Positions 15,840 through 23,970 of a DNA stretch of 36,368 nucleotides are shown piece after piece. Origin of the DNA: Planctomycetia bacterium (GTDB lineage: Bacteria; Planctomycetota; Planctomycetia; Pirellulales; Thermoguttaceae); assembly GCA_026401055.1 (NCBI GenBank), contig JAPLNP010000454.1, positions 1-36,368 on the forward strand, read 5' to 3'. The number at the start of each line of letters is the position of its first letter. Position 1 is the first letter of the stretch. The position numbers and the translations under genes are program-made. The notes under the pieces were generated by a model. That model was not told where the DNA came from. It did no database searches and worked only from the letters and a program-made list of their open reading frames with translations.

Positions 15840-17177
15840 CTACTTGTTCGACGCCAATTCGCGGAGCATATCGAGTGCCTGAGCCACTATCCGCTCGCCG
15901 GTGCCGGGCTCCGCATAGCTGTGGTGGCCCATCCAGAACTGGTATCCGCCCAACTTGTGGGAGTCGCGGTCGCCGACGTAGCCGATCCAGTCGTTGCTCA
16001 GTTCCGCGACCACGGTGTTCTTGAAGGGGGATTGGCGCTTGATGTCCATGCCCAGCTTGGTGAAGAACTCGGCGGGCACGCCGACAATGGCCATGTCGCC
16101 GATGGCCACGACCTGGAGCCACGTCGCGCGATCCTTGCCCTGGTTCGGGGCCAACTCCTTGCGCATCTGCCGGAAGACGGCGACCACGGGCTCGGCGTTT
16201 CCGCCAAGCTTCTTCGTGCAGTACTCGGCGACCGCCTTCTCCTCGGCCGCCTCGTCGAACGCGCGGACCTTGAACGTGAACTCGCGCTTCAGCGAGGCCA
16301 GCTTTAGCACCTGACGCGGCTCGGCCGCGTCCATCGCGGCCGACACCGCCGCGCGAATCCGCTGGAACATCACGTCGGGCGCGAGATTCAGGTTGTGGGT
16401 CGATCCGCTGGCGCCCTCGAGGAATGCCACCGTGCCGCCCAACTGCGATTCGAGGTCCTGCGCCGCCATGCCGTAGAAAGACGGCGAGCGCACTCCCGCT
16501 TTTAGCGAACCGATCGAGTGCGTCGAATGGCCGAACAGAAGCGCCTGGAGCTTGCCGGCCGGACTGCGAAAGACGAACACCGGCAAGTCGGGATCGAACG
16601 GCCCGGTGGGACCGACCACGTCGTCCCGCGATCCGATCCAGTAGGTCGTGCCGTCCTTCAACAGCAGCCGGCTGTTTTGGCCCACGGTCCGCTCCTCGGC
16701 GAGCTTGAAGGCGAACGTCGTGTCGGCCAAGGCGCCCTTGGCCTTGCCAACGGCCTCGACGATGCCGTGTTGCAGTCGATCGGCGAACGCCTGGCAGCGA
16801 TCGTAGCCGTGGACCCGGGTTACGCTCGGCGCGTGGTGCGTGTGGGTGGCGTGCACCAGCACGTTGGCCGCCGGGATGCCGCAGGTCTTTTCGATCTCGG
16901 CCAGGGCGGGGTCGACGAAATCCCGGCACACGAAGAGCACGTCGCAGGAGACAACGGCCACCGGCGGATCTCCCGCCTTCTGGAGCACCACCGCCGTCGC
17001 CCGCAGCTTGCCTTCCTGCCCGTGGGCATACCAGGGGTCAATCCCTCCGGCGATGGGCATCGAGTCGTCGGCCTCGATGTCGACGGCCGCGGCGCCGACG
17101 CGAAGCGATTGGCCATGCGCCGCCGTCGTCGCCAGCCAACAGCATCCCAGGACGATCAATAACGGATTCGTTTTCAT
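15840..17177 (-). CDS. Neutral/alkaline ceramidase-like secreted protein
   Basis: This 445-aa protein starts with a signal peptide (MKTNPLLIVLGCCWLATTAAHG) and then 'LRVGAAAVDIEADDSMPIAGG', the hallmark opening of neutral/alkaline non-lysosomal ceramidase N-terminal domains. The metal-binding style motif 'HATHTHHAPSVTRVHG' is about 100-120 residues in, and 'SCDVLFVCRD' lies just before it. 'GYVGDRDSHKLGGYQ' near the C-terminus is also in keeping with this family. True ceramidases are 650-750 aa; planctomycete relatives of this length are common and their substrates are unknown, so activity on ceramide should not be assumed. The ATG at 17177 gives a compact signal peptide. It is 23 nt after the RmlD-like gene and probably co-transcribed with it. 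Confidence 0.85.
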   Translation of the reverse strand: MKTNPLLIVLGCCWLATTAAHGQSLRVGAAAVDIEADDSMPIAGGIDPWYAHGQEGKLRATAVVLQKAGDPPVAVVSCDVLFVCRDFVDPALAEIEKTCGIPAANVLVHATHTHHAPSVTRVHGYDRCQAFADRLQHGIVEAVGKAKGALADTTFAFKLAEERTVGQNSRLLLKDGTTYWIGSRDDVVGPTGPFDPDLPVFVFRSPAGKLQALLFGHSTHSIGSLKAGVRSPSFYGMAAQDLESQLGGTVAFLEGASGSTHNLNLAPDVMFQRIRAAVSAAMDAAEPRQVLKLASLKREFTFKVRAFDEAAEEKAVAEYCTKKLGGNAEPVVAVFRQMRKELAPNQGKDRATWLQVVAIGDMAIVGVPAEFFTKLGMDIKRQSPFKNTVVAELSNDWIGYVGDRDSHKLGGYQFWMGHHSYAEPGTGERIVAQALDMLRELASNK

Positions 17178-17200
17178 GGCATTGATTCTCCAAACGTTAG

Positions 17201-18208
17201 TCACGCCACCCGGCGCGGATTGACGCACAACGCGCGGTGGAGGTGCTCGGGCGAACGGGGCTCGCCGGGCGGGCGCTCGCGGTGCCAGTCGCGATGCGTT
17301 GGCACCAGGGCGTCGTCCAACGGCCAGGGATCGAACGGCTCGTAGCCCAGCGTCTCGGCGAGTCTCCCGGAGTCCATGGCGACGTTGCCGGCGCGAGGCG
17401 GGATCGGGCCGGCCTCGATCCGCGGGATGCCCTCGAGATGATCGGGATCGTAGCCGCCGACGCGGTTGATGATCTGCGCGATCTCGTACAGACTCAACCG
17501 CCGCGGCCCGCCGGCGTGGAACAAGCCGCCGGCGTCGTTGGACAGCATGACCGCGAACAGGTCGTTGAGACAGTCGGTGTAGGTCGGCGTGCGGATCTCG
17601 TCGAAATAGAGCGTGGCCGGACGCGACTTCTTGAACCGCGACGCGATCCAGTCGATCGCCCCCGCGTGCCCGTTGAAACTGACGCCCATCGGCAGCGAGA
17701 TCCGCAGGATGCAGGCGCTCGGGTCGGCGCGGCGGATCAGATCCTCGGCCGCGACCATGGTTTTGCCGTAGACGGTGACCGGGTCGGTCGGATCGTCCTC
17801 GACGTAGCCGCCGGCGCCCACGCCCGAGTAGACGAGGTCGACCGACAGGTGGACCAGGCGGACACGCCGGGGCGCCGTCACACCGAGCAGATTGGCCACG
17901 CCCTCGACATTGATCCGCCAGGCCAGCGCGGGATCGAGTTCGCAGGGCTTCAGCGCGCAGTTGCCCGCGCAGTCGAGCACCGAGGCGAAGCCGTACTCGT
18001 CAAACAGTCGGTCCAGCCCGCGACGGTCCTCGGCATTGCACGCGACGACGCCGGGACCGGTGAGCCGCCAGTTTTGCGTCTCGCGGATCCCGACAACCCG
18101 GCCGGGGTATTTCACCCGGAAGTGGTTGAACGCATTGTAGCCCGCCACGCCGGCAATTCCGGTGATCAACAAGGGCAATGGGGGGTCGCAGGCGGCGGTG
18201 CGAAACAT
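17201..18208 (-). CDS. RmlD-like NAD(P)-dependent sugar-nucleotide reductase
   Basis: This 335-aa extended-SDR protein resembles dTDP-4-dehydrorhamnose reductase (RmlD) and related NAD-dependent epimerases. Visible are the cofactor motif LLITGIAGVAGYNAF (about 12-26), 'VVHLSVDLVYSG'-type substrate strand (here VHLSVDLVYSGVG), and the catalytic 'VTVYGKTMVAAEDLI' stretch in which Tyr and Lys of YxxxK are present (YGKTM: Tyr, then Lys two residues on, atypical). The C-terminal GNVAMDSGRLAETLGYEPF is typical of RmlD. The role is probably in sugar-nucleotide or surface polysaccharide synthesis. The start at 18208 gives a normal N-terminus; the open frame extends to 18775 but that part looks random and overlaps the neighbouring gene. 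It follows the HEMGH protein gene by 46 nt. Confidence 0.85.
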   Translation of the reverse strand: MFRTAACDPPLPLLITGIAGVAGYNAFNHFRVKYPGRVVGIRETQNWRLTGPGVVACNAEDRRGLDRLFDEYGFASVLDCAGNCALKPCELDPALAWRINVEGVANLLGVTAPRRVRLVHLSVDLVYSGVGAGGYVEDDPTDPVTVYGKTMVAAEDLIRRADPSACILRISLPMGVSFNGHAGAIDWIASRFKKSRPATLYFDEIRTPTYTDCLNDLFAVMLSNDAGGLFHAGGPRRLSLYEIAQIINRVGGYDPDHLEGIPRIEAGPIPPRAGNVAMDSGRLAETLGYEPFDPWPLDDALVPTHRDWHRERPPGEPRSPEHLHRALCVNPRRVA

Positions 18209-18254
18209 GGCTTGCTGATTCTTGTTCAACTCGAAATGTCCGACTTCGTGCCGA

Positions 18255-19133
18255 TTATGCCGGACGTTGGCGGAGCCCGAGCGGCCCAGTCTGCCCCCGC
18301 GGTCCTTCACGCGGGACATAAGAGGAGCTGGTCGGGGCGACCCCCGAACCACCGGGGCTGCCCGAGGCGGGCTGGCCGGACGGCGCCGGCGCAGTGCCCA
18401 TGCCAATGCTGACAAACGGCTCGGTTTGCAGCAACGCCGAATATCGGAGCTCAACGACTTCGCGATTTGACGCCGGCAACCCGGCCTGCCCCCCACATCG
18501 CCGGAAGAGCGACGCGCAGGCCTCGACCGTGCAGCCGTCGCGATTGACCTCGCCTGCAAGTCCGGTAGTGGGCCGCCCCCTGCGCACGAAATTGAAATAG
18601 TCGGCGTAGACGTAGGCGAAGTGTTCGTTGGGCGTTCGGGTGGAGCTGCCATGACGCCGGGTGAGCATCGCCGCGCATCCCGCCGGATTTTGCACGGCAA
18701 CCTGGTACATGCAATTGCGCGGTCTGCCCACGCCGCGGTTCTGCTGCCAGAAGTCGACCTGGTGGCCCATTTCATGGAGCAGGGACGAATTGATCTCGGC
18801 CACCGCGCCTCGGCCTGCCCGAAAACAGTCGTAGTTCAGCCAAATGTGGGGCGCCGGAGCGATGCCTCCCACCGGCTCGGCGCCGCCTCCGGAGCCCGGA
18901 CGTCCCCAGACCCGAATGTTCCCCTCGGGCGAGGCTGCCAGCAGGGCCACGTGTTCCGGGGGCAAGTGGTTGAGCGTGTCCATGATCGACTGGAACCAGA
19001 GTTGCACGTCCGCATCCGTGTCCTGGAAACGCCCGTCAGCCTCTCGGCCGTAATAACGCTGGTCGATTTGGATCGGGATGCGCGCGCTGCCCGCCGAATA
19101 CACCCGCTCGTGACGGATCGTCCCCATGGCCAT
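18255..19133 (-). CDS. Putative zinc metalloprotease with HEMGH motif
   Basis: This 292-aa protein is not a family I can name. The zinc-binding signature HExxH is present as LLHEMGHQVDF (His120, Glu121, His124), with a possible third ligand in NEHFAYVYADYF about 50 residues later, a gluzincin-like arrangement. Similar proteins are treated as metallopeptidase-like hypotheticals. Six cysteines are clustered in the second half (CMYQ, GCAAM, CTVEACASLFRRC), so disulfides are possible, but I see no signal peptide. The last 45 residues are Gly/Ser/Pro-rich and likely disordered. GAGGAG precedes two ATGs; the one at 19127 has better spacing than the one at 19133. It is the first gene of a three-gene minus-strand group. 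The function is inferred from the motif only. Confidence 0.75.
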   Translation of the reverse strand: MAMGTIRHERVYSAGSARIPIQIDQRYYGREADGRFQDTDADVQLWFQSIMDTLNHLPPEHVALLAASPEGNIRVWGRPGSGGGAEPVGGIAPAPHIWLNYDCFRAGRGAVAEINSSLLHEMGHQVDFWQQNRGVGRPRNCMYQVAVQNPAGCAAMLTRRHGSSTRTPNEHFAYVYADYFNFVRRGRPTTGLAGEVNRDGCTVEACASLFRRCGGQAGLPASNREVVELRYSALLQTEPFVSIGMGTAPAPSGQPASGSPGGSGVAPTSSSYVPREGPRGQTGPLGLRQRPA

Positions 19134-19554
19134 GGCTCCTCTTGGGAAAGACGAGGGACGGGATAGACTTGGTGGCGGAAGCTCTCAAAGTACCAGAGAA
19201 GCGCGATCGGGTCGAGGGCAGCGAGCTCGCGGGGAGGCTCGGAGGCTCGTGGGCGGAGGAGACTGGCCCGTGACACAACACAGACACGCCGTTAGGGGGC
19301 ACGGTTACATGCCGTCATATATGATGGTACAGCCGTGAGGAGTGCTGGCATTGCGGGGATGAATCGCCGTATACCGTTCTCTCGAAACAGGTTGCGACCG
19401 ACGTCGCTCTTCGCCCTTCGCCGGCACGCCGGTTGCTAAGAGTCATCGAGGCATTGCCAGAGAGGCATTGCCAAGGAAGAGAAAACGCCGGCGGACTCCT
19501 CGTGGAGTTGTCCGGGCTTGGGACGGGCGGGCACATCCACGGGGAGCGCAACCG
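19134..19554. other. Divergent spacer before the cysteine desulfurase gene
   Basis: This 421-nt spacer separates the minus-strand metalloprotease-like gene from the plus-strand cysteine desulfurase. It holds a direct repeat GAGGCATTGCCA at 19448-19459 and 19462-19473 (14-nt period), about 80 nt before the desulfurase ATG. No RNA gene or clear promoter was recognised. Confidence 0.5.
19448..19473. repeat. Direct repeat GAGGCATTGCCA x2
   Basis: Two exact 12-nt copies start 14 nt apart, 82 nt upstream of the cysteine desulfurase ATG. Closely spaced direct copies can be regulator sites, and a regulator of the Rrf2 type is encoded nearby, but there is no direct evidence linking the two. Confidence 0.4.
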
Positions 19555-20805
19555 ATGGTCCATCGCATCTACTTCGACAACGCGGCGACCACGCCAATCG
19601 ACCCCCGCGTCCTCGATGCCATGCAGCCCTTCTTCCGCCAGGGCTGGGGCAATCCGTCGAGTCTGCACCGCGAGGGCCGCGAGGCGCGCGCGGCGGTTGA
19701 CTTGGCCAGGCGACGGGTGGCGGAATTGCTCGGCGCCCAGCCGAGCGAGATCGTGTTCACCTCGAGCGGCACCGAGGCCGATGCGATGGCGATCCGCGGT
19801 TCGCTCTTGGCCGCGGGGCCTCGGGACGCCCATCTGGTGACCAGCGCCGTCGAGCACCCCGCGGTCCTGGCCTGTTGTCAACGGCTGGAACGAGAGGGCG
19901 TCGCGGTAACGCGTCTGCCGGTGGATCACGACGGCGTCGTCGATCCGGATTCGCTGAGACAGGCGATGAGGCCAAACACCCGATTGGTGTCCATCATGGC
20001 GGCCAACAACGTGGTCGGCACGCTCCAGCCCATCGCCGAGTTGGCGCGGATCGCGCATGAGCACGGCGCGCTGTTTCACACCGATGCCGTTCAGGCGGCG
20101 GGTAAGATCCCGCTATCCATGCGGGATCATCCAATCGACTTGCTGTCGCTTTCGGCGCACAAGCTTCACGGTCCGAAGGGGACGGGAGTGTTGTATGTGC
20201 GAACGGGAGTCCCGTTGACGCCGCTTCTGGAGGGCGGGGGGCAGGAGGGTGGACGGCGCTCCAGCACCGAGAACGTCGCCGGCATCGTCGGATTGGGAGC
20301 CGCCGCCGCCATCGCCCGAGAGGAGATGTCGGACGAGGCGGTGCGTCTTGTCCGGATTCGCGATCACATCATCGATTCGATCGCGGCGGTCCTTCCCAAT
20401 GCCTATCTGATTGGCGACCGCTATCGGCGTTTGCCGGGGCACATTTGCCTCGGCTTCTCCGGGTCGGAGGGCGAGGCCATCCGGCTGCTGCTCGACTTGG
20501 ATGAAAAGGGGATCGCGGTCTCGTCGGGAAGCGCGTGCAGCGCTCGGCACTCCGGCGAACCGTCCCACGTGCTGGAGGCGATGGGATTCGATCCCCTCCG
20601 GGCTCGCGGCTCGCTGCGGATCACGCTCGGACGATTCAATACGATGGAAGAGGCGAACCGGCTGGTGGAGGTGCTGCCCGAGAGCGTGCGTTCCCTTCGG
20701 ACTATTACGAGCGTCGCCTCGCCAGGGCAACCCGCCGCCACGCATCGCCCGACCGGAAGTCAAATACCCGGATCGAATCGCCAGTTCCAGAACCAGTACC
20801 AGTAG
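19555..20805 (+). CDS. Cysteine desulfurase (NifS/IscS family)
   Basis: This 416-aa PLP enzyme takes sulfur from L-cysteine, making alanine and an enzyme persulfide for Fe-S clusters and other sulfur uses. Signatures in order: 'IYFDNAATTP' (5-14), 'SSGTEADAMAI' (70-80), His101 stacking on PLP (VEHPAV), Asp177 in HTDAVQ, the Schiff-base lysine Lys203 in SLSAHKLHGPKGTG, 'GGGQEGGRRSSTEN' (227-240), and the catalytic cysteine Cys328 in SSGSACSARHSG. This class I loop makes it a NifS/IscS/IcsS-type enzyme. I chose the ATG at 19555 because it gives the standard N-terminus; an upstream in-frame start at 19468 would add a basic 29-residue leader. Its 3' end overlaps the convergent CcbP-like gene by 46 nt. 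The C-terminal about 30 residues are atypical and lie in that overlap. Confidence 0.95.
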   Translation: MVHRIYFDNAATTPIDPRVLDAMQPFFRQGWGNPSSLHREGREARAAVDLARRRVAELLGAQPSEIVFTSSGTEADAMAIRGSLLAAGPRDAHLVTSAVEHPAVLACCQRLEREGVAVTRLPVDHDGVVDPDSLRQAMRPNTRLVSIMAANNVVGTLQPIAELARIAHEHGALFHTDAVQAAGKIPLSMRDHPIDLLSLSAHKLHGPKGTGVLYVRTGVPLTPLLEGGGQEGGRRSSTENVAGIVGLGAAAAIAREEMSDEAVRLVRIRDHIIDSIAAVLPNAYLIGDRYRRLPGHICLGFSGSEGEAIRLLLDLDEKGIAVSSGSACSARHSGEPSHVLEAMGFDPLRARGSLRITLGRFNTMEEANRLVEVLPESVRSLRTITSVASPGQPAATHRPTGSQIPGSNRQFQNQYQ

Positions 20806-21146
20806 TCGTCCAGCAGTTGGAAGTTGGGGTGATCCGCATCCACTTCGATGTCCACCAGCGACAGTCGGAGTTGTTCCCTCTCATCGTGGGCGAGGCAGAC
20901 GAGGCCGTCGTATTCCGACGTCTCGCCGGGGTCGATCAGCGCGACGACCGTGACCAGGGGGACGCTTTCTCGAACGCGGGCGAGGTCGGCGGTATAGTGC
21001 GCGGCAAACGGCAAGCGAAGATGGGCGGTCAGATGCTTGTGGTAGTTGCGCAGCCAGCGGCGCTCCACGCGCGGCAGCGGCCCGCCCGGAAGCCCCAGGG
21101 CCGCTCGGACACGGCTTTCCCGGTCGTCGGGTTGCTCGGGTTCCAT
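20760..21146 (-). CDS. CcbP-like calcium-binding protein
   Basis: This 128-aa protein resembles the CcbP family (Pfam Calci_bind_CcbP), small acidic proteins first described in Anabaena as calcium-binding. The pattern 'RRWLRNYHKHLTAHLRLPFAAHY', then 'VVALIDPGE', 'DGLVCLAHDERE' and the end 'DYWYWFWNWRF' is the family signature I recall, with many Asp and Glu residues in the C-terminal half. Start ATG at 21146 overlaps the stop of the broken cysK as TAATG, so translation is probably coupled to whatever upstream part of that gene is still translated. Its 3' end overlaps the convergent desulfurase gene. Calcium binding is inferred from the family. Confidence 0.75.
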   Translation of the reverse strand: MEPEQPDDRESRVRAALGLPGGPLPRVERRWLRNYHKHLTAHLRLPFAAHYTADLARVRESVPLVTVVALIDPGETSEYDGLVCLAHDEREQLRLSLVDIEVDADHPNFQLLDDYWYWFWNWRFDPGI

Positions 21147-22056
21147 TATCGCTTTCCCGGACTCGACGCAACGTTGTTTGTCGGGTCGCGTGGTTCTTGA
21201 TAGAGCGGAGTCGACAGGTATCGCTCGCCGAAGCTGGGGGCGATGGTGACAATCACCTTGCCCCGGTATTCGGGCCTGGCCGCCACGCGCGCCGCGGCGG
21301 CCACGTTGGCCCCGGTGCTGATGCCGGCCAGAATGCCTTCCTCGCGGGCCAACCGTCGAGCCCAGGCGAACGCCTCTTCGTTGGTGACCGTCTCCACGCC
21401 GGAAAGCAGCGTTGTGTCGAGGTTCTTGGGAATGAAGCCGGCCCCGATGCCTTGGATCTTGTGCGGACCGGGTTTGCCGCCGGAGATGACGGGTGAATCG
21501 GCCGGCTCGACGGCGATGGCCGCAAATCGCGGGTTCTTGGCCCGGATGTATCGAGTCACCCCGGTGATCGTGCCGCCGGTGCCGACTCCGGCGACGATCG
21601 CGTCGACGTGTCCTTCGGTGTCCTCCCAGATTTCCTTGCCGGTGGTTCTTTCGTGGATGTCGGGGTTGGCCGGGTTCTCGAACTGTTGCGGCATCCAACT
21701 GTTGGCGGTGTTGGCCACGAGTTCCTCCGCCTTGGCGATCGCGCCTTTCATGCCGTCTTTGGCGGGCGTGAGCACGAGCTTGGCCAGCCCCGGGCCGTGG
21801 CGACGAAAGCCAGGGCAACGCCCGTGTTGCCACTGGTCGGCTCAATGATCCGGGTTTCCGGCGTCAGGATGCCCTGCTTCTCGGCCGCCTCGATCATCGC
21901 CCGGCCGATGCGGTCTTTGACGCTGGAGTACGGATTGAAGAATTCGAGTTTCACCAGGACGGTGGCCTGTCCCGGCGGAACAAGTCGCCGCAACTGGACC
22001 AGCGGCGTATTGAACGTGGTGTGGACGATGTCGGGGTAGATTTGCTGATGCGGCAT
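21146..22056 (-). pseudogene. cysK: Cysteine synthase A, internally deleted and frameshifted
   Basis: O-acetylserine sulfhydrylase makes cysteine from O-acetylserine and sulfide, using PLP. The first part (22056 to about 21800) has 'NTPLVQLRRL', the PLP lysine motif SSVKDRIG, and [18 protein letters not shown]. The second part, in a different frame (from about 21790 to 21146), has [20 protein letters not shown], '[16 protein letters not shown]', '[10 protein letters not shown]', '[13 protein letters not shown]', '[14 protein letters not shown]' and 'GERYLST'. In E. coli CysK 24 residues ([20 protein letters not shown] region) separate ARG from LVLT. Here they are absent and the frame changes, so about 70-71 nt are missing. 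The remainder is well conserved. It is probably non-functional, or the sequence has an assembly fault. It follows the Rrf2 regulator by 232 nt. Confidence 0.8.
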
Positions 22057-22212
22057 GGTTACGAACCCTTTCCTTGTTAATTCGATTCCTCAAGGGAAAA
22101 CACGTCCAGAAGACACTGGATACCACTGGCCGCTTGTCACGCGGCGCGATCGATTCGCGCTCCGGCGCGCGAGCGACCCTTGGCTCCCTACAAAACACGC
22201 CCGACAAACCAC

Positions 22213-22272
22213 TTACCCCCGGGGCGAGATTCCGAGCGGCCGCGAGTGGATGCCGAACGTCTCGAGCGCCAT
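22213..22272 (-). CDS. Small ORF of 19 codons after the Rrf2 gene
   Basis: Directly after the Rrf2 stop (16 nt), GGGGAGG followed by AAAAGGACC leads to ATG at 22272 and a 19-residue frame, MALETFGIHSRPLGISPRG, ending in TAA at 22213. The ribosome-binding site is strong. It may be a leader peptide, a remnant of a lost gene, or chance. It ends 156 nt before the cysK ATG. Confidence 0.3.
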   Translation of the reverse strand: MALETFGIHSRPLGISPRG

Positions 22273-22288
22273 GGTCCTTTTCCTCCCC

Positions 22289-22744
22289 TCAGATCACGTA
22301 CATCGGAATCCACGGCTCGCGGGACGGCGGCGCCGACTCTCGCTTGACGAGGTCCTCGAGCGTGGTGTTGTCGTACACGTTTTCCACGGCCTGGCGGGCC
22401 TCGTCCCACAACGACCGGAATACGCAGGAGCCGCGCAGCACGCACTGCCCGGCGCGACCCCCGTCGATGCACCCGACCGGTCCGATCGGGCCCTCGATGA
22501 AGCGGATCAGTTCGCCGACGGTCAGACTGGAGGGTGGTCGGGCCAAAAGGTACCCCCCGTCCGAGCCGCGTCGCGATTCGACAAAGCCCCCCTGCCTCAG
22601 TTGGTTGAGAATCGCCGCCAGAAACCGGGGGGGAATCGCCTGGGCCGAGGCAATCTGGTCGATTTTCGTCGGCCCTTGGCCAAACCGCTTGGCAACCTCG
22701 AAAACCGCCCGCAAGGCATATTGGCACCGCTGTGAAATCAGCAT
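22289..22744 (-). CDS. Rrf2 family transcriptional regulator, three-Cys type
   Basis: This 151-aa Rrf2-type winged-helix regulator resembles IscR and CymR. The DNA-binding part is MLISQRCQYALRAVFEVAKR (1-20) with 'IPPRFLAAILNQLRQGGFVES' and 'RRGSDGGYLLARP', the classical Rrf2 wing. Three cysteines, Cys92, Cys101 and Cys107, are in the region that holds an Fe-S cluster in IscR (Cys92, 98, 104), but the spacing is 8 and 5 residues here rather than 5 and 5. A GCIDGGRAGQC segment before the second Cys is typical of planctomycete and CymR-like members. The ATG at 22744 gives the standard start. It precedes a small ORF and the broken cysK on the same strand and is divergent from the protease gene. 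An Rrf2 regulator next to cysK suggests cysteine/sulfur control like CymR of Bacillus. Confidence 0.9.
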   Translation of the reverse strand: MLISQRCQYALRAVFEVAKRFGQGPTKIDQIASAQAIPPRFLAAILNQLRQGGFVESRRGSDGGYLLARPPSSLTVGELIRFIEGPIGPVGCIDGGRAGQCVLRGSCVFRSLWDEARQAVENVYDNTTLEDLVKRESAPPSREPWIPMYVI

Positions 22745-22764
22745 GTTGTACCTTCTCAACTACG

Positions 22765-23838
22765 ATGATAGAGATGGTATCTTATCTCGCTTCCGCGTTT
22801 CTGTCAACGACACTTCCTCCCCAATCCACCATTTTCTGGCTGGCCCAGTTGGCACTGCCACTGCAGGGTGGAGAGCCCGGAGGGCTCACTTCGGTCCGGT
22901 TTCGCGCGACCGCCGCGCTGGGGCGCCCCGCGCCCCCATCGTACGTCCACCCGGCGGTCGTCCGGGTCATCGCGCCCGAACGAAACGGCGCCTCGCTCGG
23001 TTCCGGGACGCTGGTGGCCGTCAACGAGCGGTACGGGCTGGTGCTGACGAACTGGCACGTCGTCCGCGACGCCAGCACTCCGCCGACGGTCGTCTTCCCC
23101 GACGGGTTCCGCTCCGGCGCAACCGTCGCCCGCGTGGACCGCGACTGGGACCTGGCCGCGCTGGTCGTCTGGCGTCCGAACGTCCGGCCGGTTCCGCTGG
23201 CCGCCAAAGTCCCGGGGTTGGGCGAGCCGCTCTCGATCGCCGGCTACGGCGGCGGCAACTATCGGCTGGCCACCGGCCGCTGCACGCAGTACGTGTCGCC
23301 CGGCGGAAGCCTCCCGTACGAAATGATCGAGCTATCGACCGCCGCGCGGCAGGGCGACTCCGGCGGGCCGATCCTCAACCAGCAAGGCGAACTGGCCGGC
23401 GTCCTGTTCGGCGCCTCGTGGACCAAGACGGTCGGAAGCCACTGCCTCCGGGTGCGGCAGTTCCTGGCGCCGATCATGGCCGACTTCGACACCACGCCGG
23501 GCGCCGAGGGGACGATGATCGCCCAGCGACCGCAACCGCGTCCGACCTCGCCCGAGGCGTCTGCCGCCCGGGCTGCTCCGCCGACGGCGACGATCCCGTC
23601 GGGCGGGCGGCGTGCCTCGGCGGCGGACGCCTCGCCGAATAACTTCGACGACGGTTGGACGGCCGCTTCGCCCGAGCCGTGGTTGCCGCCGGAGGGTCCC
23701 CTGGCCCAGGGGACGTCGCCGGCGCCAACGCCGGGCGCCGCCGCGCCCGGCCTGGGCGACCAGACGAGGAACATCCTGGCGATCGTCGGGCTGCTCGCGC
23801 TCTTCTTCCACGGCCTGCGTCTTCTCGGCGCTCGGTAG
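22765..23838 (+). CDS. Trypsin-like serine protease with C-terminal membrane anchor
   Basis: This 357-aa protein has the chymotrypsin-fold catalytic triad: His in VLTNWHVV, Asp in RDWDLAAL and Ser in RQGDSGGPI, in the right order and spacing as in HtrA/DegP-like trypsins. No PDZ domain follows; instead a Pro/Ala/Ser-rich linker of about 100 residues leads to a C-terminal hydrophobic segment LAIVGLLALFFHGLRLLG, suggesting a single membrane anchor with the protease outside the cytoplasm. The N-terminus before the protease domain (about residues 1-35) is hydrophobic and may be a signal peptide. The start is uncertain: ATGs at 22732, 22765 and 22774 are possible and none has a good ribosome-binding site. 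An inverted repeat at 22771-22788 overlaps the start region. Divergent from the Rrf2 gene with a 20-nt gap. Confidence 0.85.
   Translation: MIEMVSYLASAFLSTTLPPQSTIFWLAQLALPLQGGEPGGLTSVRFRATAALGRPAPPSYVHPAVVRVIAPERNGASLGSGTLVAVNERYGLVLTNWHVVRDASTPPTVVFPDGFRSGATVARVDRDWDLAALVVWRPNVRPVPLAAKVPGLGEPLSIAGYGGGNYRLATGRCTQYVSPGGSLPYEMIELSTAARQGDSGGPILNQQGELAGVLFGASWTKTVGSHCLRVRQFLAPIMADFDTTPGAEGTMIAQRPQPRPTSPEASAARAAPPTATIPSGGRRASAADASPNNFDDGWTAASPEPWLPPEGPLAQGTSPAPTPGAAAPGLGDQTRNILAIVGLLALFFHGLRLLGAR
22771..22788. promoter_or_regulatory. Candidate operator between Rrf2 and protease genes
   Basis: GAGAT-GGTATCTT-ATCTC is an inverted repeat with 5-nt arms around 8 nt, with nested AGAT/ATCT symmetry. 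It lies 27 nt upstream of the Rrf2 start and covers the protease start region. Rrf2 regulators often bind such short dyads in their own promoters. Direct evidence is lacking. Confidence 0.3.
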
Positions 23839-23970
23839 GCGCAGTCTGGAGAGACTTGACGGATTCTTCGGATGGTAGCGGCGAGGAACGCCCCGCATAC
23901 AACTCAAGTGTCGCACATTTGCGGGTCGATACCCCAAAGGGGCGGTAGTGACTCCCGCGAGTCGTCGGCC

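Noticed and set aside
18209-18775. N-terminal extension of the RmlD-like protein
   Set aside because: The extra 189 residues overlap the HEMGH gene in another frame and have low-quality composition; the Rossmann motif begins right after the ATG at 18208.
19036-19302. Small minus-strand ORF overlapping the metalloprotease start
   Set aside because: The frame has no ribosome-binding site and no recognisable features, and overlaps a better gene.
23900-23965. Promoter and small hairpins before the kinase-fold gene
   Set aside because: Short CCCC/GGGG and GACTC/GAGTC stems and a TACAAC were noted, but no properly spaced -35 was present.
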